DNA of 64,000 nt from Xylophilus rhododendri (GCF_009906855.1 NZ_CP047650.1:868001-932000); one strand, 5' to 3'; positions 35,201 to 44,319 are shown, numbered from the stretch's first letter. Made by a program: numbers and translations. The notes: generated from the sequence alone by a model not told the origin.

Positions 35201-38200
35201 GCCGCACTGGAGGATTGCGACAACAGGCCGCTTGAATCAATTTATCACTCCAAACTGGCCTTTCATCTCGCAGGCATCGCTGATCAGTGCGAGAGCGAAT
35301 TCACGCGCATCCGGGCGTACAGGATCTGGCTGCTGTTCAAATACGCCAGTTCCGCCGCCGACGATGCAAAAAGTACGATCAGCCTGGCCATCGCAAGGTT
35401 TATGTCCGAGATGGCGAACGGCGATGGGATGGGTGAAAAAGTCAGAATCGCACTCAAGGAAATCAATCAGCAGTATCTCGTGAACAACCCGCAGATGAGC
35501 CAGATGGCCGAACAGGCAGATGCAAAGCTGCTGGAGCTTCGCAACAGCGTGAGAGAAATAAGACTTCAGGATCATATCGAAAGCAAGCCCCAAATAGCTG
35601 ATTTACTAAGGCGCATCGGCCAGATGAATTTCGACAGTCTGGTCGAAACAGACCAGATCATAAAAGCCCGGCAAGTCACTCAGCAAATCGGCTCGGCCAT
35701 GGTTGACATAATATTGACCATTGCCTCAAAAGGGCTCTTGCTGCCCGAACTCATACAAAACGGCGTGGAAATACTCGACGACAATACCCTGGGCGCGCTG
35801 AACAAAATAATTTCCGGGTGTGTGGGTGAGTTCGACAAGATGATCAGCCCCATCGCAGGCAGCGAGAAGTTCCTCACGACCAAGGCCATTGAAAAAGTCA
35901 TGGTCGAGATCGAACAGAATTTCGTGAAAAACGACAACGCCTTGGGGAAAATCGCCAGGATATTCAGAGGCCATTTGGTCAGCAACCTGAAGCTCCTATT
36001 CTGCGTGCCTGGCTCCCAATCGATTTCCGGCCTGCTTTCGCTGATACCACAGACGATTTTCAGCACCATCAATGACTTTATATTCCTGGACCTCATCGGC
36101 CACCGGCTGAAAGAATACCAAGCCACAACCAGACAGCATGTCAGCGACCTCCAGAAAAAATACTACAACGGCTTGCTGAGCAAAAGCCGCGACGAATTGA
36201 AATCAAATTTCAAGTGGGTTTACTATTCATTGTGCACCATCGGCAAGATCGAGGACCCCGTCTTCCTGAAAGAGAGTCAACCCCTATTCTTCGGCGAAAA
36301 TTACCTATCGCTGGCGCAGGAATATGTGGCGTCCATCACCGGAGAAGCTCCTCTGCCGGAGTTCAATCCACTTACTGACGGCAAGCCTCTACCAATCGAT
36401 CCAAACATCCCCGCGCAAGACGAAGCGGAACAGGAGGATGAAAACGATACCGTCGAAAAAAAACGCACATTCGTCAATTCTGCCGACATTGTTTCGCCCG
36501 ACGCCGCAAAGGCCGCAATGGGCGGCAAGCAGATTTTCAACGAAAAAATCGTAGAGTTGAGCAGAATATATGGCCCAAAAATGAATGACATCGTGGATCG
36601 CATGCCAAAAGGCATTCATTTTGTCGACTCTGATTTTGTAAGCGTACTGGGTCCACTAGATCTGGAGGTAGCACAATTGAAGGCCACCTTCAACCGAAGA
36701 CTGGATGGCACCGGCGGCTACCCGGCATATGACGAATTCATCAGAACATTCACCATTACCACGACCAACGCCGTCGGTTTGCCGGAAAAAATCAGCCTGG
36801 AGATGGTGATGAAATCGGGCAGCATCGAATATGCGCAGGAATTCGCGGATGAGCAAATCAGGAAGAATCAGCAGTTCATGCGTTTTCTGGCTGAGAGAAG
36901 CCTGATGTCGGCCAACTATTGCACAATCGAGGATATCCAGCGAAGCGACGGCTCTCGCGATCAGACAGTCGTACGCAAAACCATTGAAGGCGATTTCAGG
37001 GCTTTTGATATTCACGTCACTTACCAGGAAGTGCACACGGAGAGTCATGGCGAGACCGAAGAGATAATCGGGATCATACCTACGTACACGGCAGTCAACC
37101 CACATGATCCCCATGCAGTCGCTTTCCAGAATCTGATGAACGGCGGCCAGGTGCTGCAAGAAGACAGATTCAAGCTCATAACCGACGTTTCGGACAAGAT
37201 TTTCTACTTCAAGGGTCAGATAGAAAGCAGGCTATATGAACTCTTCTATGACTACCAACTGAACTTCATTACCGCGCGGGAAGCCGGTGGTCATCTGTTC
37301 CTGAGTGAAGACAATGACTTTGTCAAGCATATCAGGACGGAGCTCACAAGAAAGATGGCGTTTTCGCATCTGGATACAGAACCTCATGTCGTGCCGATCT
37401 CGACCAACTTCGGCAAGTTCAAGTCTTTCTCGAAAACTCCCTTTATTTTTTCGCTGCCAGAGAACGCGGTGTCGAGGACGCTGTTCTCAGATGATGTAGC
37501 GACGCTCCGAAAAGCCTTCGACGCCGCGCACTGGTTTGTCAGGGAGGCTAACGGAACGCCTTTTGTCGGCCTGGGCATAGCGAACGTCAAACTGGTCAGA
37601 ACCGATTTTGTTTCCATGCAGGTTCCGCACGTTGAATCGGCGGTGGTCGGCAGCTCCATCGGCGAAACGACGCTGACCGTGAACTTTGAAATAATTCATC
37701 GATGGCGCACGCAAGCGGCCGACGCGAACACAGCCAGTGCTCAGTCGCGCGATCTCAGGAATCAACTGGCGGCCGATCCACGCGCGATGACGCAGAAAAC
37801 CCTCTTGTCCTTTTTCACCAGCCACTTCGGGAATCAATTCAAAATCCTGTGCACCGCTTTAGGCGACGCCTCACTTTCACCTCCGGATGGGCGTTTTGAC
37901 AAGGTGTTGGACACCATATTGGCGCCCTTGACCCCCTACGCCCGTGTGTCGAGGTTAAAACCTCTCCTGAACCTGAATTTCAGAAAAAAGCTCCGGGTCG
38001 ATGCCGCCGCCAGAGCGGCAGCTGCTCCACCAAACACGGTAGCGGATGCCCTCGATGCTGCGAGCCCACTGCGTGCTATTTCAATGGCCGATCTCAACAA
38101 TGCCCTGCGCAATCGTCCGGCAGAAACGATCGACGCCATTGCACGATTTGACGACATGGTGGCCAAAGTATTTTCGGTCTATATGCACGCCACACTTCGT

Positions 38201-41200
38201 GTCGTGATAAAGCACGAATCAGATCATGCATCCAATGTGTACAGTTGGATGCTGGGAGCCATGGATGCTGAATCAATCTATCAGGAACGGATATTTTATT
38301 CTCTGGTCCGAAGTGTAGCCATAGCCTCAAAGGGTATTGGCATGAGTGCAGCATTGTCCATGGACCCACGTGAGGCCGTCACCACTTTCTACGGAAACTT
38401 TGACAGCGGGCAATACACCCCCGAAAGAATGAAATACCCAGACCCGGAGTTATTTATCCCGGAACAGACTTCGGTGACCGGAGAGCTATGGGAAGAGCTG
38501 AAAATACTGCGGCAGACCAATCTGGCCGACTACAACTCCAGAATCGATCAAATTGCAAAATCGCTCATCAAGAACCCATCGCCGAAAACGTTCAGAGAGC
38601 TGCACGCGATATTTTCGGTCGCCAATCGGCACATCACCAGTGGAGATTGCCATCAGTTGGCCGACACGTCCTACAACTTCCTCTCCGAAAAAACTCAAGC
38701 CGCCTTGCAGAATCTCCAGGACTTTGCGCATGCCATTTACAGCCAGATCAACAGCTATGGAAGCGACGCCAACCGGTACATTCAACTTCTAAGAAGCCAA
38801 AACTTCATTCAAGGAAACTATCAAGCAGAGGTAGAAGGAATCACGGCTTTCCTGGACGAGTTCAGAACCAGCATCATCGCGAGAGACGGGGTGGATCTGA
38901 CCAAATGCTACCGCGATATTCGCATGTTCTTCAACCCAGATGACCTGCCAGTAAAAACCAACAGCGGCCCCATAAGGGGAAGAGCATTCATCACCATTCA
39001 CAGCGCAGAAACGAATCAACCACTATTCACGGTTGCACATAAACTTTCGGTCATCACGGATCAAAAGACCGGTGAAAAGACACTGATTTTCGTCGAGCCG
39101 GTTTCTGTTTCTCCAGCCAATCTGCAGCACATGATCGCGAGCACACAGAGATCAACCGGCTACGCAGCATTCCCGGCGCTGATCGGCACAGGCAAGGATT
39201 TCAAGAAGCACGCTCACACACTGGTGAACTTCTCTCCAGCCATCGCAGGCAGGACACTTGACGGCCAAACCTTCCGCAATTTGTTCGAAGCCACCGTGTC
39301 CGAAATCGCCAGCAGACGGCCCATCAACCAGGCGGATCGAACGACAGACCTGAACCCCAACGGCGGAATCAGGATATTCTGGGATTTTACGTTGCTGGAC
39401 AAATCAAGCGACGCAGGCAGTCACCCAACGGCAGTCAAATATCAATACGCGTCTCAGGGCCACCATACATTCAAATTCAGGCCCAAACGGCAGAACACCA
39501 ACACAGCAAACGTGCAGCCGAGGTCTCCCGCCATCTTTCAGTATCGCCTGCTGCCAAGTGAACTCACAGAGCCGCCGGTAAAGCCAGCGCTGATAAAGGC
39601 CGAGTACAGCATTCCTGATTCCGACGATCTTGGACAAATCACGACCTTCGCCGCTGACGTGAACAACGAGCCGGCTTTCCGCGGCAAAAATCTCAGTCTA
39701 AAACACACTAAAACACGGATCCTCGAGTTGCTGCGGGCAACGGGTCGCAAAGTGGAAGACATTGTCAGCATGAGGCAATTAAGCACCAGTGAAATAGATT
39801 ACCAGAAATTCATGACTGAATGGAGTACGCGCAACGCGCTTTTTAAAACCAAACTATCGGAAATCAACAAGGTCGGAATGTTCGAAACCTTCATGGGGCG
39901 CTTGATGGACGATTGCGACGTCTATTTCTCGCTCGGCGACATCTCGTGGCGGCGATACCTGAGCAAAACCGATGACAACATTGGCAAAATTGTCACCATC
40001 ATGCACGCCCTGGAATTCAGAAAAGGTGCCGTGCAAAGAGTCGACGGCAAACCTTATATTGGCCTTGTCGATATTTATAATGTCATCGACATCAATTTCT
40101 ATAGATTCAAGACTCGTGCGTCCGCGCTTGACATGCTTTACGAACTCAGCAGCATCGAGCTCGAAACCAATAAATGCGAACTTATTTCTTCGGCTAGCGA
40201 AGATGATTTGATTAGCAAAATTGCGACTTATTGCAGGTCCGTGCGGTGCAAAGAGATAGACGACGAAGCGTTCAAAAAATCGGAAGAATCGGGCAGGGTT
40301 TACAACAAAAACATGGTGATGACATTAAGAAAATACCATGGCTTCTTCGTCGGCCACGCGCGTAAATTTGGCAGCAAAATCAACCTGCCATTCCACATCC
40401 ATGTTGTCGATCAAGTAATTCTGCAAATGGAAGCCGAAAGCAGCAAAGCCGTATTGCAAAACGACGAGATCGTGGAGAGTTTGCTTGGCGTGCTGTTTCC
40501 AATGTATCAAGCCCACCCGGAGGAAATAGAACCCTACTTTTATGCGAGCATCAAGCTATGCCTGGATACCAAGCAATTCCCGATATTAGCAAGGTTTTTT
40601 AACGATAAAGTACTGCCGGTGATCAACCTTACAAAGCTGGGAACCGACGAATCCAAGACCACTCTCTTCTGGAGCGAAGAAGAAATACGCTTCGAATATG
40701 GTCCACAGAACTCGCTCATCAAGCATCTATCTTTCAAAGGTCTGATATCGGGATTTTCACCAGATGAACGAGCAAGATTCCTGACCGCATTGGAAGACGC
40801 CTTTGCCCTCAGGGGGCAGAAGCTTTTCCTGGAAGAAAAAAAAGACGCCAGTGTAATTTACACGCTCATCCCGGCCGCTTCCACGCAATTCAGCGAACGT
40901 TTCAAGATTAGTTCCAAGCTGAAAAAAAACCTGGATCGTATGGCGCTTATCGAAAGCACGAAAGGATATGTCCTGCCTGAACTCGACCACGAGAAATCCA
41001 ACGACCAGACTGCATATGAGTATAGAAACTTACAGGGCAAGTATTCGCTGGACAAGTTGGGCACCTACGCCATAAACAGGTATCTGCAAACAAAGGCATT
41101 CGCTGCGGACGACATGGATAAATTGGTTAAAACGTTCAGCACATGGTTGCCCAGCAAGGAAATAGCGCGGGATTATTATGAAAACAATGCTGCGTTTCAA

Positions 41201-41983
41201 TCAGAGCCATTTTCATATTCCGCAGCGGATATGCAGAGAGATATTGCGCAAATGAAGGCCGCGGTCACCAACCTGCCGCAAGACATTCGCCGGGCCGGGC
41301 ACGCCGCGCGAGCCGCCATGCGATATCTCATCGAGAAATATGCGAAGGCTGACACGGATCCTCAGCGATTCAGCATCATCAAGCGCCTAGTGCAGGAGAG
41401 AGGAAAAGATGCACTTCTGTATTTTTTAGAGCGCACAGTCGCTTCCAACTTCGATTTATTAGACCAGCTTGCAGCCCATCCTGGCGGGATCAAATTACAG
41501 TTCAGCCCCTTCATCGGAGGCGCATCAGACAACCGGCATTATATATTTGCCTATTTAAAAAAATTGGCTGCCCTGCCGGACGAATGTCAGTTCCTTTTCG
41601 CAGCCTTGCAAGACGCGTTTAAGCTGCATAACATGAAGCTGCAAAACAATATTGATTACGCGGGAAACTCGGTTGAAGTAGCCATCGACAACGCGGTACA
41701 CCAGGAGTTTGTGGACTTCAAGATCTGTGATCTTGAAGAATTCATTGCGGGGCTGCCGAACAACACCGACTTCGATATCGAATATTCGAGTTACCAACCC
41801 AGCCCGGATCGCCAACCGGTCAGCGTTTTCACCGTAGGCAACTCGGCAGCCAATGACGCTCGATACAAGCAAGCCAATGAAATCTTGCTTTATTTAAATA
41901 ACGTCATCCCCGGGCCGAGCGTTGAAAATCTGGCGCGAGCTTTGAAAAACCAGCTGGAGAGCAAGAAAAGAAAACGAAACTGA
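32240..41983 (+). CDS. Giant candidate type III effector with HExxH metalloprotease motif, 3247 residues
   Basis: A 3247-residue protein of unrecognised family, made from a PIP-box promoter and without a Sec signal. Residues 1-100 are polar, with LPPQDINGEMTSLLGL. Residues about 110-530 are low-complexity Pro/Asn/Tyr-rich with two NQSD/HQSD repeats and YDENGQPV, GYDMNSKKIF, GWDENRRPVY units, ending in YGKGFEFADTNWW. After that the protein is mostly helical. A conserved hydrophobic stretch near 1250-1285 includes FCVPGS and IPQTIFSTIND. HESDH at 1992-1996 followed by Glu at 2016 (HExxH-x19-E) fits a gluzincin zinc protease; the Glu lies in QERIFYSLV. Basic sites RSRR (101-104), KSKR (544-547), KR (625-626), KKR (1407-1409) and RPKR (2414-2417) recur at the same places in the next gene. 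The C-terminal 800 residues have C-x18-C-x4-C type cysteines. The DNA is much poorer in G+C than the flanks. Confidence 0.9.
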   Translation: MTAEFNPSSFPKHGSTNSNITALTVLAKGLIHPAQRHSQNPLETNPQKTPIIAASNLPPQDINGEMTSLLGLRHGASAHDSIYTPANVVANDESDHARRVRSRRDLRTISDQYGRYHYVSAQVEAQPHGQFAQWADGFYRYYYKGGLQGQARYIVGVDGLIYQLFEPSHTGTSHAHAHAQDRTAVQPTQAPASPTTSRNPILPNWGPNQSDGPPAGTVNPSKADYKNFGWDDPHPARPDQRLNHPTVRPGFQQPKPAYPASLGVNEQPAAPTRPAYVASASTRDPSKAFYGSHQSDQPDPGTRKPLQTYKHPGFTQPSSRIAGRPFTKPPAPLYHSRYDENGQPVDDSEDYTAVTDYYGRTIKTHVVGYDMNSKKIFSHLGPRKLIGILPNKTAVYGDYERVLIGWDENRRPVYKGDNFKQGTIDPQYLGRTASTPSYGKGFEFADTNWWEHNYTTTTRAPRIYISASRPSYLNKYDKYGHVLPDHENGRNRNPAFNRNSQAGAGSPQRQANFIARERPKARYPLYFFEDITCQDEGWELPTVKSKRQLGVSLMPPAAPPLPTGNKTIDGQHFAEYTAEMNIHRMQQKYFNRTLESEKPLMELLKEVEQEVLDAEQAQIENLQEKRESPEQAVFAKLPIAHFTSDTLESFLEEVLPRYQDAYGQPLTIGQAGSSFHNYVAEEIKTTVLGYFKNPTPEPRKQIIRLIKAFSALKTIFGNDASFMFTQSIQPGLMGENPRKISHSLHKSLADNLLSITYNPLFTMDAMRPLMPLSHAGGIIYKVETELYKIHVITNIYFDPKNPDILGKISADLETVAKSALADEMLAKRTPGFPLTRTTKLHYRPRLEKYHPVSINTLDEYNRIQILYDAPQETSVRDEAESLEILARMPFGPAAQEIKKIITPIKMILDVFFVPFAEEDSSGKPTGKIVRWTLESPSDFFSKYFIAPMGPLITGLNAISGSHSGEFHTFVDAAERYFSTIPAINSLCAALEDCDNRPLESIYHSKLAFHLAGIADQCESEFTRIRAYRIWLLFKYASSAADDAKSTISLAIARFMSEMANGDGMGEKVRIALKEINQQYLVNNPQMSQMAEQADAKLLELRNSVREIRLQDHIESKPQIADLLRRIGQMNFDSLVETDQIIKARQVTQQIGSAMVDIILTIASKGLLLPELIQNGVEILDDNTLGALNKIISGCVGEFDKMISPIAGSEKFLTTKAIEKVMVEIEQNFVKNDNALGKIARIFRGHLVSNLKLLFCVPGSQSISGLLSLIPQTIFSTINDFIFLDLIGHRLKEYQATTRQHVSDLQKKYYNGLLSKSRDELKSNFKWVYYSLCTIGKIEDPVFLKESQPLFFGENYLSLAQEYVASITGEAPLPEFNPLTDGKPLPIDPNIPAQDEAEQEDENDTVEKKRTFVNSADIVSPDAAKAAMGGKQIFNEKIVELSRIYGPKMNDIVDRMPKGIHFVDSDFVSVLGPLDLEVAQLKATFNRRLDGTGGYPAYDEFIRTFTITTTNAVGLPEKISLEMVMKSGSIEYAQEFADEQIRKNQQFMRFLAERSLMSANYCTIEDIQRSDGSRDQTVVRKTIEGDFRAFDIHVTYQEVHTESHGETEEIIGIIPTYTAVNPHDPHAVAFQNLMNGGQVLQEDRFKLITDVSDKIFYFKGQIESRLYELFYDYQLNFITAREAGGHLFLSEDNDFVKHIRTELTRKMAFSHLDTEPHVVPISTNFGKFKSFSKTPFIFSLPENAVSRTLFSDDVATLRKAFDAAHWFVREANGTPFVGLGIANVKLVRTDFVSMQVPHVESAVVGSSIGETTLTVNFEIIHRWRTQAADANTASAQSRDLRNQLAADPRAMTQKTLLSFFTSHFGNQFKILCTALGDASLSPPDGRFDKVLDTILAPLTPYARVSRLKPLLNLNFRKKLRVDAAARAAAAPPNTVADALDAASPLRAISMADLNNALRNRPAETIDAIARFDDMVAKVFSVYMHATLRVVIKHESDHASNVYSWMLGAMDAESIYQERIFYSLVRSVAIASKGIGMSAALSMDPREAVTTFYGNFDSGQYTPERMKYPDPELFIPEQTSVTGELWEELKILRQTNLADYNSRIDQIAKSLIKNPSPKTFRELHAIFSVANRHITSGDCHQLADTSYNFLSEKTQAALQNLQDFAHAIYSQINSYGSDANRYIQLLRSQNFIQGNYQAEVEGITAFLDEFRTSIIARDGVDLTKCYRDIRMFFNPDDLPVKTNSGPIRGRAFITIHSAETNQPLFTVAHKLSVITDQKTGEKTLIFVEPVSVSPANLQHMIASTQRSTGYAAFPALIGTGKDFKKHAHTLVNFSPAIAGRTLDGQTFRNLFEATVSEIASRRPINQADRTTDLNPNGGIRIFWDFTLLDKSSDAGSHPTAVKYQYASQGHHTFKFRPKRQNTNTANVQPRSPAIFQYRLLPSELTEPPVKPALIKAEYSIPDSDDLGQITTFAADVNNEPAFRGKNLSLKHTKTRILELLRATGRKVEDIVSMRQLSTSEIDYQKFMTEWSTRNALFKTKLSEINKVGMFETFMGRLMDDCDVYFSLGDISWRRYLSKTDDNIGKIVTIMHALEFRKGAVQRVDGKPYIGLVDIYNVIDINFYRFKTRASALDMLYELSSIELETNKCELISSASEDDLISKIATYCRSVRCKEIDDEAFKKSEESGRVYNKNMVMTLRKYHGFFVGHARKFGSKINLPFHIHVVDQVILQMEAESSKAVLQNDEIVESLLGVLFPMYQAHPEEIEPYFYASIKLCLDTKQFPILARFFNDKVLPVINLTKLGTDESKTTLFWSEEEIRFEYGPQNSLIKHLSFKGLISGFSPDERARFLTALEDAFALRGQKLFLEEKKDASVIYTLIPAASTQFSERFKISSKLKKNLDRMALIESTKGYVLPELDHEKSNDQTAYEYRNLQGKYSLDKLGTYAINRYLQTKAFAADDMDKLVKTFSTWLPSKEIARDYYENNAAFQSEPFSYSAADMQRDIAQMKAAVTNLPQDIRRAGHAARAAMRYLIEKYAKADTDPQRFSIIKRLVQERGKDALLYFLERTVASNFDLLDQLAAHPGGIKLQFSPFIGGASDNRHYIFAYLKKLAALPDECQFLFAALQDAFKLHNMKLQNNIDYAGNSVEVAIDNAVHQEFVDFKICDLEEFIAGLPNNTDFDIEYSSYQPSPDRQPVSVFTVGNSAANDARYKQANEILLYLNNVIPGPSVENLARALKNQLESKKRKRN

Positions 41984-42081
41984 AAGCAGACGTTCTGCCG
42001 GCTGACATTCTGCTTTGAGTAAGGAGAATGCCGAACTTCGTGTCATAACATACCCGTTCGAGCAATCATCGTAACGGCAAA

Positions 42082-42126
42082 GGCAAGGTGCAGCCGGGCT
42101 TCTTTTAAAAGGCCGGCGACCTTGCC
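42082..42126. repeat. Long imperfect hairpin between the two giant genes
   Basis: GGCAAGGT and ACCTTGCC form the outer stem and GCCGG/CCGGC with TTTTAAAA form the inner part. It could end transcription of gene 2 or isolate the promoter of gene 3; a T-run is lacking. Confidence 0.5.
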
Positions 42127-42188
42127 GCTCGCTATCGGAGACAAGTTCCTGGCCGGAACCTTTCCTTCGAATACCGAGAATATTGAAT

Positions 42189-42250
42189 TTCGCGAGGGCC
42201 AGGGAGCTTTCGTGTAGCTCTCTCGAATTGCCGCCGTTCCTCCGCAAAGT
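42189..42250 (+). promoter_or_regulatory. PIP box and -10 element of giant effector gene 3 (P3)
   Basis: TTCGC-N15-TTCGT at 42189-42213, then exactly 31 bp, then CAAAGT (42245-42250). The ATG at 42283 is 32 bp further. The upstream element TTCGAATACCGAGAATA begins 23 bp before the box, as in P0 and P1. Confidence 0.85.
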
Positions 42251-42282
42251 GAAGCCCCCCTTCATTAATCAGGCGTACTCCC

Positions 42283-44319
42283 ATGGCTGCGGAATTCAAT
42301 CCTTCGTCCTCTCTCCAAAACGCATCGGCAAATTCCAAAATTTCAGTGTTGACCGTTTTGACTCAAGGCCTGATTGCTCTAAAAACACAGCAGTCGCAGA
42401 ATTTACCAGGGGGCAAGAGCTCAAAATCCGAGGTCATTGCGGAACAAAAGCTACCGCCCAACGAAGTCAGCGAGGAAATGAGAAACCTGCTTGGCCTCAA
42501 GTCAGGCTTCAAAAGCCATGACAATATCGACACGTCAACCGAGACTTTCCCAAACGATGGTCACGATCACGGCCGCAACGGGAGATCGAAACGTGACTTG
42601 CGGGCCATGCAGGACCGGTATGGCCGCTACCATTACGTCACTACGTTGGTAGAAGTTCAGCCTGGCGGCCAATTCCTGCCGTGGGCCGATGGCTTCTACC
42701 GCTATTACCACAAAGGGGTTCTGCAGGGACAAAACATCTACATCGCCGGACTAGACGGTCGCTTTTACCAGGTTTTTCAACCAAACCGGGCTGACATGGC
42801 ACCCGGCAACGTCTATGTGCAGGGTCGCACAGGCATTCAGGCAACGCAGGCTCCGCCACCGGCTAGCACCAGCCGAAATCCAAGCTTGCCCTATTGGGGT
42901 CCCAACCAGAGCGATCAGCCACCCGCCAGTACCGCAGACCCGCGCAAGGCGGATTACCAAAACTTTGGCTGGTTCGATGCCAATCCCGCCCGCCCTGACC
43001 AACGGCTAAACCATGCAGCAGCGCATCCTGGGTTCCAGGCGGCACAGCCAGTTAATCCGGGCGCCTTTGGCAGCCATGACCGGCCGAATGAACCCACGCG
43101 CCCCCCATATATCCCGAGCGCCACCGGGAGAGATCCAAGCAAGGCGTTTTACGGTTCAAACCAGAGCGATAAGCCGGAAACAGGTACTCGAAATCCTGGC
43201 CAGGCGGACAACAACAAATTTCATTGGACCGCCGCCACACGCTCGCCAATGGTGCATTCACCAAGCACGTCGACCAGACGTCTTTCTACCAAGCCGCCTG
43301 CGCCACTTTATCAATCGCGCTATGACGAAAACGGCCAGCCTGTTGATGAATCCGAAGACTACACCGCGGTGACCGACTATTACGGCAGAACCATCAAGAC
43401 GCATGTTGTAGGTTACGACATGAACGGCAAGAAAATATACAGCCACGTCGGCCCCAGAAAACTCATCGGCATGCTTCCAAACAAAACCGCTGTCTATGGA
43501 GACTACGAGCGTGTTCTGATCGGCTGGGACGAAAACAGACGTCCGGTTTACCTGGGTGACAATTTCAAGCAAGGCACCATAGATCCGCAATACCTGGGTA
43601 GAACAGCCAGCACTCCCTCATATGGCAAGGGATTTGAGTTTGCCGACACGAATTGGTGGGAGCATAACTACACGACCACCACCCGCGCACCACGCATATA
43701 CATATCCACATCCAGACCCAGCAACTTGAATATATACGACAAGCACGGCCATTTCATTGGTGACGCTGAAACAGGGAGGGCGAGAGGACGGCCAGGCCAG
43801 CACACCCATGACGGCCCAGGCAATCGCCTCGGCAATAACGGCGACATACCGGAAACGACCACCAAGGACCCGAGGGCTGCCATCTATCCGGTGGCACTGG
43901 ATCGCAGTGGCAAGCCCACTCGAATCAATCAAGCGTGGCGCACACCCACGGACAGACTCGCGCCTGACTACGGTCCAAATAACGATCCGGCATACCAGCA
44001 GCGATACTCCGCTGCAGGGCGGTCTTCCCAACGCTACGGCAACTCCAGCAACCGGGCCAGCTGGCAGTTGGCCAGACCGAAATATCCACAGTATTTTATC
44101 TTTGAAGACATCACATACAGGGCGATGAACCAGGCCTTGGCAACCGTCAGAAGCAAAAGGCAAATTGGGGTTAAATTAACAGAACCTGCCCCGCCCCCAT
44201 TCAAACCGGCAACAGTACTGTCGACAGTGAAAACCTGGCCGAGTACACCGCACGAAAAAATATCTACAAAATGCAACAGGACCATTTCAACGCCATTACG
44301 GGGTTCGAAAAGCCGTTGA
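42283..44319 (+). CDS. Giant candidate type III effector 3, N-terminal part (frameshifted)
   Basis: The first 640 or so residues of a second giant, aligned end to end with the N-terminus of the 3247-residue protein. It has the polar leader MAAEFNPSSSLQNAS, LPPNEVSEEMRNLLGL, RSKR at 101-104 (the same residue numbers), YGRYHYV, two NQSD repeats, the YDENGQPV / GYDMNGKKIY / GWDENRRPVY units, YGKGFEFADTNWW, an extra Asn/Gly/Arg-rich stretch, and RSKR at 623-626. From about 44207 the homology passes to another frame and the last 37 residues here are off-frame. If the frameshift is real this would be made as a 678-residue protein, still carrying the putative secretion signal. Confidence 0.8.
   Translation: MAAEFNPSSSLQNASANSKISVLTVLTQGLIALKTQQSQNLPGGKSSKSEVIAEQKLPPNEVSEEMRNLLGLKSGFKSHDNIDTSTETFPNDGHDHGRNGRSKRDLRAMQDRYGRYHYVTTLVEVQPGGQFLPWADGFYRYYHKGVLQGQNIYIAGLDGRFYQVFQPNRADMAPGNVYVQGRTGIQATQAPPPASTSRNPSLPYWGPNQSDQPPASTADPRKADYQNFGWFDANPARPDQRLNHAAAHPGFQAAQPVNPGAFGSHDRPNEPTRPPYIPSATGRDPSKAFYGSNQSDKPETGTRNPGQADNNKFHWTAATRSPMVHSPSTSTRRLSTKPPAPLYQSRYDENGQPVDESEDYTAVTDYYGRTIKTHVVGYDMNGKKIYSHVGPRKLIGMLPNKTAVYGDYERVLIGWDENRRPVYLGDNFKQGTIDPQYLGRTASTPSYGKGFEFADTNWWEHNYTTTTRAPRIYISTSRPSNLNIYDKHGHFIGDAETGRARGRPGQHTHDGPGNRLGNNGDIPETTTKDPRAAIYPVALDRSGKPTRINQAWRTPTDRLAPDYGPNNDPAYQQRYSAAGRSSQRYGNSSNRASWQLARPKYPQYFIFEDITYRAMNQALATVRSKRQIGVKLTEPAPPPFKPATVLSTVKTWPSTPHEKISTKCNRTISTPLRGSKSR
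44194..44210 (+). other. One-base frameshift splitting giant gene 3
   Basis: Around the C5 and A3 runs here one inserted base would join PAPPP to TGNSTVDSENLAEYT, which aligns with TGNKTIDGQHFAEYT of gene 2. No canonical slippery heptamer fits, so programmed shifting is unlikely. Real mutation or sequencing error. Confidence 0.75.

Noticed and set aside
44190..44275. Programmed ribosomal frameshift in giant gene 3
   Set aside because: No X-XXY-YYZ heptamer in the right frame and no following pseudoknot was seen; simple base loss in a homopolymer is enough.
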